From Leifsonia sp. TF02-11 (lineage in GTDB: Bacteria > Actinomycetota > Actinomycetes > Actinomycetales > Microbacteriaceae), in the NCBI RefSeq assembly GCF_017565305.1, contig NZ_JAGEKP010000010.1, positions 62,001 to 126,000 of the forward strand: a stretch of 64,000 nucleotides of DNA. The letters run 5' to 3'. Position numbers and translations under genes: made by a program. The notes under the pieces were generated by a model. That model ran no database searches. It was not told the DNA's origin and saw nothing but the letters and a program-made list of their open reading frames with translations. Below are positions 59,746 to 64,000 of this stretch, piece after piece (the stretch's first letter is position 1; the number at the start of each line of letters is the position of its first letter).

Positions 59746-61104
59746 ATGGGAGGCCGGGTGGCACAGGTCGCAGGCAGCACGCCGACGAACACGCCGACGA
59801 TGACGCCAGGGCCGCCGACCCTCGACGCCCCGTGGCCGGTCGCACTGCTCGCCGACCGCATCCGCGGCTGGATCGACCGCCTCGGCACCGCTTGGGTGGA
59901 GGGCGAGATCACCCAGTGGGGCGTCTCGGGCGGCAACGTCTACGGCAAGCTCAAAGACCTGCGCGAAGACGCGACGATCTCGTTCACGATCTGGTCGTCG
60001 GTGCGCGCCCGCATCCCCGCGGATCTCAAGCAAGGCGACCGGGTCATCGCCGCCGTCAAGCCCAACTACTGGGTCAAGGGCGGCAGCCTCACCATGCAGG
60101 TCTCCGACATGCGCCACGTCGGCCTCGGCGACCTGCTCGAGAGGCTCGAGCGGCTGCGCGCGCAGCTGACGGCCGAGGGGCTGTTCGCGGCGGATCGCAA
60201 GAAGCGCCTCCCGTTCCTCCCGCACACCATCGGGCTGGTCACCGGAAAGGACTCCGACGCAGAGAAGGACGTGCTCCGCAACGCGCAGCTGCGCTGGCCG
60301 CAGGTGCGGTTCCGCGTGGTCCACGCCGCGGTGCAAGGCGACAGGACGCCGACGGAGGTCGTCGCGGCGATCCGCACGCTCGACGCCGATCCCGACGTCG
60401 AGGTCATCATCGTGGCGCGCGGCGGCGGCGACTTCCAGAACCTGCTGGGCTTCAGCGACGAGCGGGTGGTGCGCGCCGCGGCAGAGGCCGGCACCCCGAT
60501 CGTGAGCGCCATCGGCCACGAGGCCGACCGCCCGCTGCTCGACGACGTGGCCGACCTGCGCGCCTCCACGCCCACCGACGCCGCCAAGCGCGTCGTGCCC
60601 GATGTCGCGGAAGAGCTCGCCCGCGTGCAGCAGGCGCGTGCCCGCATCGGGATGCAGCTCACGCACCTGCTGAACCACGAGATCGACCGCATCGGACATC
60701 TGCGCACGCGCCCCGCGCTCGCGTCGTCGGGCTGGATCATCGACTCGCGCGCCCAGGAACTCACCCGGCAGGTCGCCCGCGGCGCCGAGCTCGTGGAGCG
60801 GCTGGCCGATCGCGAGACCACGCGCATCGCCGACCTGCGTGGCCGGCTGCGCGCGCTGTCCCCGCAGGGCACGCTCGACCGCGGGTACGCGATCGTGCAG
60901 AACGCCGCCGGCCACGTCGTCGGTTCGCCGGGCGAGGCACCGGAGGGCGCCGTGCTGCGCGTCACCGTCGCCGGAGGCGCGTTCGCCGCGACGGCGGGCG
61001 AACGGCTGGCATCGCCTGCGACGGAGGGGCACGGCGAGCGGGCGGACGATCGACGAGCGGCACCGACCGGGACCGATCCAGCGGCCGCCCAGCGAGACAA
61101 ATAG
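59746..61104 (+). CDS. xseA: Exodeoxyribonuclease VII large subunit
   Basis: 452-aa catalytic subunit that degrades single-stranded DNA. N-terminal OB fold ('[20 protein letters not shown]', '[20 protein letters not shown]'), then '[20 protein letters not shown]', '[20 protein letters not shown]' and a long coiled coil, ending with '[18 protein letters not shown]'. The start could be the ATG at 59746 or the GTG at 59758, which has GGGAGG upstream at short spacing. Followed after 10 bp by xseB. Confidence 0.95.
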   Translation: MGGRVAQVAGSTPTNTPTMTPGPPTLDAPWPVALLADRIRGWIDRLGTAWVEGEITQWGVSGGNVYGKLKDLREDATISFTIWSSVRARIPADLKQGDRVIAAVKPNYWVKGGSLTMQVSDMRHVGLGDLLERLERLRAQLTAEGLFAADRKKRLPFLPHTIGLVTGKDSDAEKDVLRNAQLRWPQVRFRVVHAAVQGDRTPTEVVAAIRTLDADPDVEVIIVARGGGDFQNLLGFSDERVVRAAAEAGTPIVSAIGHEADRPLLDDVADLRASTPTDAAKRVVPDVAEELARVQQARARIGMQLTHLLNHEIDRIGHLRTRPALASSGWIIDSRAQELTRQVARGAELVERLADRETTRIADLRGRLRALSPQGTLDRGYAIVQNAAGHVVGSPGEAPEGAVLRVTVAGGAFAATAGERLASPATEGHGERADDRRAAPTGTDPAAAQRDK

Positions 61105-61114
61105 AATGGGGACC

Positions 61115-61348
61115 ATGCCCACCTCCGAGATCAGCGCGCTCACCTATGAGGAAGCGCGTGACGAGCTCATCCGCGTCGTCGGTGAGCTGGAGCAGGGCTC
61201 CATCACGCTCGAAGAGTCGATCGCGCTCTGGGAGCGCGGCGAGGCGCTGGCCCGCCACTGCGAGGAGTGGCTGATCGGAGCGAAGGCGCGGCTCGACGCC
61301 GCACGCGCCGGCGCAGTCGCGGAGGCGTCGGGAGCGCCCGGCGAATGA
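61115..61348 (+). CDS. xseB: Exodeoxyribonuclease VII small subunit
   Basis: 77-aa helical subunit that wraps around the coiled coil of XseA. Motif 'LTYEEARDELIRVVGELEQG' and 'SITLEESIALWERGEALARH' is unmistakable, then 'CEEWLIGAKARLDAARAG'. Overlaps the DUF4245 gene by 4 bp (ATGA at 61345). Confidence 0.95.
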   Translation: MPTSEISALTYEEARDELIRVVGELEQGSITLEESIALWERGEALARHCEEWLIGAKARLDAARAGAVAEASGAPGE

Positions 61349-62013
61349 GCCCTCGCACCAAGCCCCCGGCGGTCGTGGCCGAGCTCGGGCGTCCGGAGAC
61401 GCCGGAGGAGACGGCGGCGCGCAAGGCGCAGAACTCGGCGAACCATCGCAACCGGCAGACGGTCAACAACCTCGTCTACTCGCTCATCGCGACGGTGGCG
61501 CTGGTCGTCGTGATCGTCCTGATCGTGCCGCGCGGCAACCCGACGGCATCGGCTCCGCCGGTCGACTACGCGGCCGTCGCGCAGCAGGCACAGGGCAGTG
61601 AGCCCGACCGCCTGCTGGTGCCGGAGCTGCCGTCCGGCTGGAAGTCCAACAGCGCGGAGCTGCGCACGAAGACCTCCGACAAGGTCGACGCCTGGTACAT
61701 CGGCCTCCTGACGCCCAAGGGCCAGTACATCGGGATCGTCCAAGGCTTCGGCGCGAACGACAGCTGGGTCGCCGACCAGGTGAACCGCGCACGGATCTCC
61801 GGCACCCGCGACATCGGCGGCGTGAAGTGGGACGTCTACGACAATCGCGCGGGCTCCGACGTGGGCAACGTCGCGTACGCCCTGGTCGCGACCGCCGGCA
61901 CGAGCACGGTCGTCGTCTTCGGCACCGCGAGCGACGACGAGTTCACGACGGTCGCCTCGTCACTGGCCGGCCAACTGCACGACCTCGGATCCCCGACCCC
62001 AGGAGGTAAGTAG
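61345..62013 (+). CDS. DUF4245 family membrane protein
   Basis: 222 aa. Cytoplasmic N-terminus (about 1-40), one membrane helix ('VNNLVYSLIATVALVVVIVL') and an extracytoplasmic domain of about 150 residues ('ELPSGWKSNSAELRTKTSDK', 'VDAWYIGLLTPKGQYIGIVQ', 'GVKWDVYDNRAGSDVGNVAY'). DUF4245 is confined to Actinobacteria and commonly neighbours xseB and glpX. Function unknown. ATG at 61345 overlaps the xseB stop. Confidence 0.88.
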   Translation: MSPRTKPPAVVAELGRPETPEETAARKAQNSANHRNRQTVNNLVYSLIATVALVVVIVLIVPRGNPTASAPPVDYAAVAQQAQGSEPDRLLVPELPSGWKSNSAELRTKTSDKVDAWYIGLLTPKGQYIGIVQGFGANDSWVADQVNRARISGTRDIGGVKWDVYDNRAGSDVGNVAYALVATAGTSTVVVFGTASDDEFTTVASSLAGQLHDLGSPTPGGK

Positions 62014-62682
62014 ATGCCGACGACCCGCCCGGGCCGCGTCTGGAAAGAGCTGCTGGCCGGCAACGAACGCTTCGTGTCCGGCACGCCGCAGCACCCGCGG
62101 CAAGACGTGGAGCGCAGGGAGACGTTGGCCCAGGGGCAGAACCCGGTCGCCGCCATCTTCGGCTGCGCCGACTCGCGCCTCGCGGCCGAGATCATCTTCG
62201 ACCTCGGGCTCGGCGACGCCTTCGTGGTGCGCAACGCCGGCCAGGTGGCCTCGGACTCGGCGATCGCCTCGCTCGAATACGCCGTCGCCGTGCTGAACGT
62301 CCCGCTCATCCTGGTGCTCGGCCACGACGCGTGCGGGGCGGTCGCATCCGCCATCGCGTCCCAGGCCGCCGACGCCGATCCGCTGCCCCCGCACATCGCG
62401 CAGCTCATCGCGCCGATCCTGCCCGCGGTGCACCGCGTCGCCGGAACGCCGGCCGACCAGCCCGTCGTCCCGTCCGACGTCGACGCGTCCGAGGTCGGCA
62501 AGGAACACCTGCGCGACACCGTGGGCGAGCTGCTGGCGCGCTCGGAGATCCTCAGCGACGCCGTCGCCGCGAACCTCCTCGCCATCGTCGGGGCGAACTA
62601 CCGTCTCCAAGAAGGTCGGGTCGTTCCCGACGCCGTCGTCGGTATGGCCGAACCGGTCGCCGACTCATCGCACGGGCGCTGA
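62014..62682 (+). CDS. Beta-class carbonic anhydrase
   Basis: 222-aa zinc enzyme, interconverting CO2 and bicarbonate. Zinc-site motif C-x-D-x-R in '[20 protein letters not shown]' and H-x-x-C in '[17 protein letters not shown]' supply two Cys and one His; the Asp-Arg dyad is in CADSR. '[20 protein letters not shown]' is also typical. ATG at 62014 directly follows the DUF4245 stop; a GGAGGT lies at the end of that gene. Probably cotranscribed with xseAB and fumC. Confidence 0.94.
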   Translation: MPTTRPGRVWKELLAGNERFVSGTPQHPRQDVERRETLAQGQNPVAAIFGCADSRLAAEIIFDLGLGDAFVVRNAGQVASDSAIASLEYAVAVLNVPLILVLGHDACGAVASAIASQAADADPLPPHIAQLIAPILPAVHRVAGTPADQPVVPSDVDASEVGKEHLRDTVGELLARSEILSDAVAANLLAIVGANYRLQEGRVVPDAVVGMAEPVADSSHGR

Positions 62683-62713
62683 CGCGCCCGAGCCCAGAAA
62701 GGACAAACACACC

Positions 62714-64000
62714 GTGGTGGACACCCAGGCGGGTACCGATTACCGCATCGAGCACGACACGATGGGCGAGGTGCGGGTTCCCGCAGCCGCACTCTACGGC
62801 GCGCAGACGCAGCGCGCGGTCGAGAACTTCCCGATCTCGGGTTCGGTGCTCGAGCCGGCTCAGATCGCTGCGCTCGCCCGCATCAAGAAGTCGGCCGCGC
62901 TCGCCAACGCGCGCCTCGGCGTCCTCGACGCCGATGTCGCAGAGGCCATCGCCGCCGCCGCGGACGAAGTCGTCAGCGGCGCGCACAACGGGGACTTCCC
63001 GATCGACGTGTACCAGACCGGTTCCGGCACGTCGTCGAACATGAACATGAACGAGGTGCTGGCGACGCTGGCCACCCGCCGGCTGGGCCGTCCGGTGCAC
63101 CCGAACGATCAGGTCAACGCGTCGCAGTCGTCGAACGACGTCTTCCCGACCTCCGTGCACATCGCCGTCACGGGTGCGCTGATCGACGACCTCATCCCCG
63201 CGCTCGACCACCTCGCGGTTGCGCTCGAGGAGAAGGCGGAGCTGTGGGCCACCGCTGTCAAGTCGGGCCGCACCCACCTGATGGACGCCACCCCGGTCAC
63301 GCTCGGCCAGGAGTTCGGCGGCTACGCCGCGCAGATCCGTTACGGCATCGAGCGCGTGCAGGCGGCGCTGACGCGCGTCGCCGAGGTCCCGCTCGGCGGA
63401 ACGGCCGTCGGAACCGGCATCAACACCCCGCTCGGCTTCCCGCAGCTCGTGATCGAGCTGCTGACCGCCGAGACCGAGCTGCCGATCACCGAGGCCCGCA
63501 ACCACTTCGAGGCGCAGGCCAACCGCGACGCCCTGGTGGAGGCCTCCGGCGCCCTGCGCACGATCGCCGTCAGTCTGACCAAGATCTGCAACGACCTCCG
63601 CTGGATGGGCTCCGGCCCCAACACGGGCCTCGGCGAGCTGCACATCCCCGACCTGCAGCCGGGATCGTCGATCATGCCGGGCAAGGTCAACCCCGTCATC
63701 CCGGAGGCCGTGCTGATGGTCGCCGCCCGTGTCGTCGGCAACGACGCCACCATCGCCTGGAGCGGTGCCTCCGGCCTCTTCGAGCTCAACGTGGCGATCC
63801 CGGTCATGGGAACCGCCCTGCTGGAGTCGATCCGCCTGCTGACGCAGGCCAGCCGGGTGCTCGCCGACAAGACGATCACCGGCCTCGAGGCCAACCTCGA
63901 CCGCGCCCGCGCGTTCGCCGAGTCGAGCCCGTCGATCGTGACGCCGCTCAACCGGGTCATCGGCTACGAGGCCGCGGCCAAGGTCGCCAAGCACGCTGTG
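62714..64000 (+). CDS. fumC: Class II fumarate hydratase (3' end beyond the window)
   Basis: 429 codons present, no stop before the window edge; complete proteins are about 465 aa. TCA-cycle enzyme, fumarate to malate. Motifs in order: '[20 protein letters not shown]', '[14 protein letters not shown]', '[20 protein letters not shown]' and the superfamily signature '[16 protein letters not shown]'. All catalytic segments are inside the window. The GTG at 62714 follows AAAGGA at 9-10 nt; a second GTG at 62717 is possible. Confidence 0.95.
   Translation, partial: MVDTQAGTDYRIEHDTMGEVRVPAAALYGAQTQRAVENFPISGSVLEPAQIAALARIKKSAALANARLGVLDADVAEAIAAAADEVVSGAHNGDFPIDVYQTGSGTSSNMNMNEVLATLATRRLGRPVHPNDQVNASQSSNDVFPTSVHIAVTGALIDDLIPALDHLAVALEEKAELWATAVKSGRTHLMDATPVTLGQEFGGYAAQIRYGIERVQAALTRVAEVPLGGTAVGTGINTPLGFPQLVIELLTAETELPITEARNHFEAQANRDALVEASGALRTIAVSLTKICNDLRWMGSGPNTGLGELHIPDLQPGSSIMPGKVNPVIPEAVLMVAARVVGNDATIAWSGASGLFELNVAIPVMGTALLESIRLLTQASRVLADKTITGLEANLDRARAFAESSPSIVTPLNRVIGYEAAAKVAKHAV

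Overview
The window is about 70% GC. Start codons are often GTG, neighbouring genes often overlap by 4 bp (ATGA or GTGA), and several promoters sit so close to the start codon that the transcripts would be leaderless. Together with the glyoxylate-shunt regulator of the RamB type, the DUF4245 gene beside xseB, and the order ispH / xseA-xseB-DUF4245-carbonic anhydrase-fumC, this points to an actinobacterium, most likely a Microbacteriaceae member (Leifsonia-like). That placement is inference. No tRNA, rRNA, transposase, phage gene or CRISPR array was seen; the window looks like ordinary chromosome.

Layout. 1-600: end of a cysteine desulfurase-like gene, then a gene-free stretch filled by a 96-bp tandem array of palindromes. 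0.6-5 kb: MFS exporter, DUF1801, AhpD-like and cupin proteins, a two-gene operon of unknown function, DUF488. 5-9.7 kb: glyoxylate shunt (aceA, aceB on the minus strand; divergent ramB-like regulator). 10-16.5 kb: LacI-controlled sugar ABC importer with a clan GH-A glycoside hydrolase. 16.7-27.4 kb: polyamine or omega-amino-acid uptake and catabolism (FAD oxidase, PotABCD-type transporter, cupin, PucR regulator, semialdehyde dehydrogenase, class III aminotransferase). 27.5-38.6 kb: mixed accessory genes (NYN-LOTUS protein, quinone reductase, glutamate decarboxylase, small paralogous proteins, MFS exporter, a MarR / nitronate monooxygenase unit). 38.7-41 kb: PadR-DUF1048-ABC exporter operon. 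41-47.6 kb: secreted and lipid-anchored proteins, acetyltransferases, a TetR-glycosyltransferase pair. 47.6-64 kb: mostly housekeeping (ychF, methyltransferase, exonuclease, sugar porter, rmuC, glpX, fba, ispH, xseAB, DUF4245, carbonic anhydrase, fumC), interrupted at 56.4-58.6 kb by a divergent pair: an NmrA/QorB-like oxidoreductase and a one-protein fusion of an HxlR regulator to a PP2C phosphatase.

How the genes work together. aceA/aceB, glpX, fba and fumC belong to central carbon flow on C2 compounds and gluconeogenesis. The 10-16.5 kb block imports and cleaves an oligosaccharide under a LacI repressor whose 16-bp operator lies exactly between the -35 and -10 of the importer promoter. The 16.7-27.4 kb block imports an amine and deaminates and oxidises it. 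At least three small regulators (LacI, PadR, MarR) have a matching palindrome at a recognisable promoter.

The most unusual items are the 96-bp array with three palindromes per unit at exact 20-bp spacing (153-493), the HxlR-PP2C fusion (57381-58574), a matching pair of operators linking MarR, an unknown small protein and nitronate monooxygenase, and a 66-bp hairpin element present twice.
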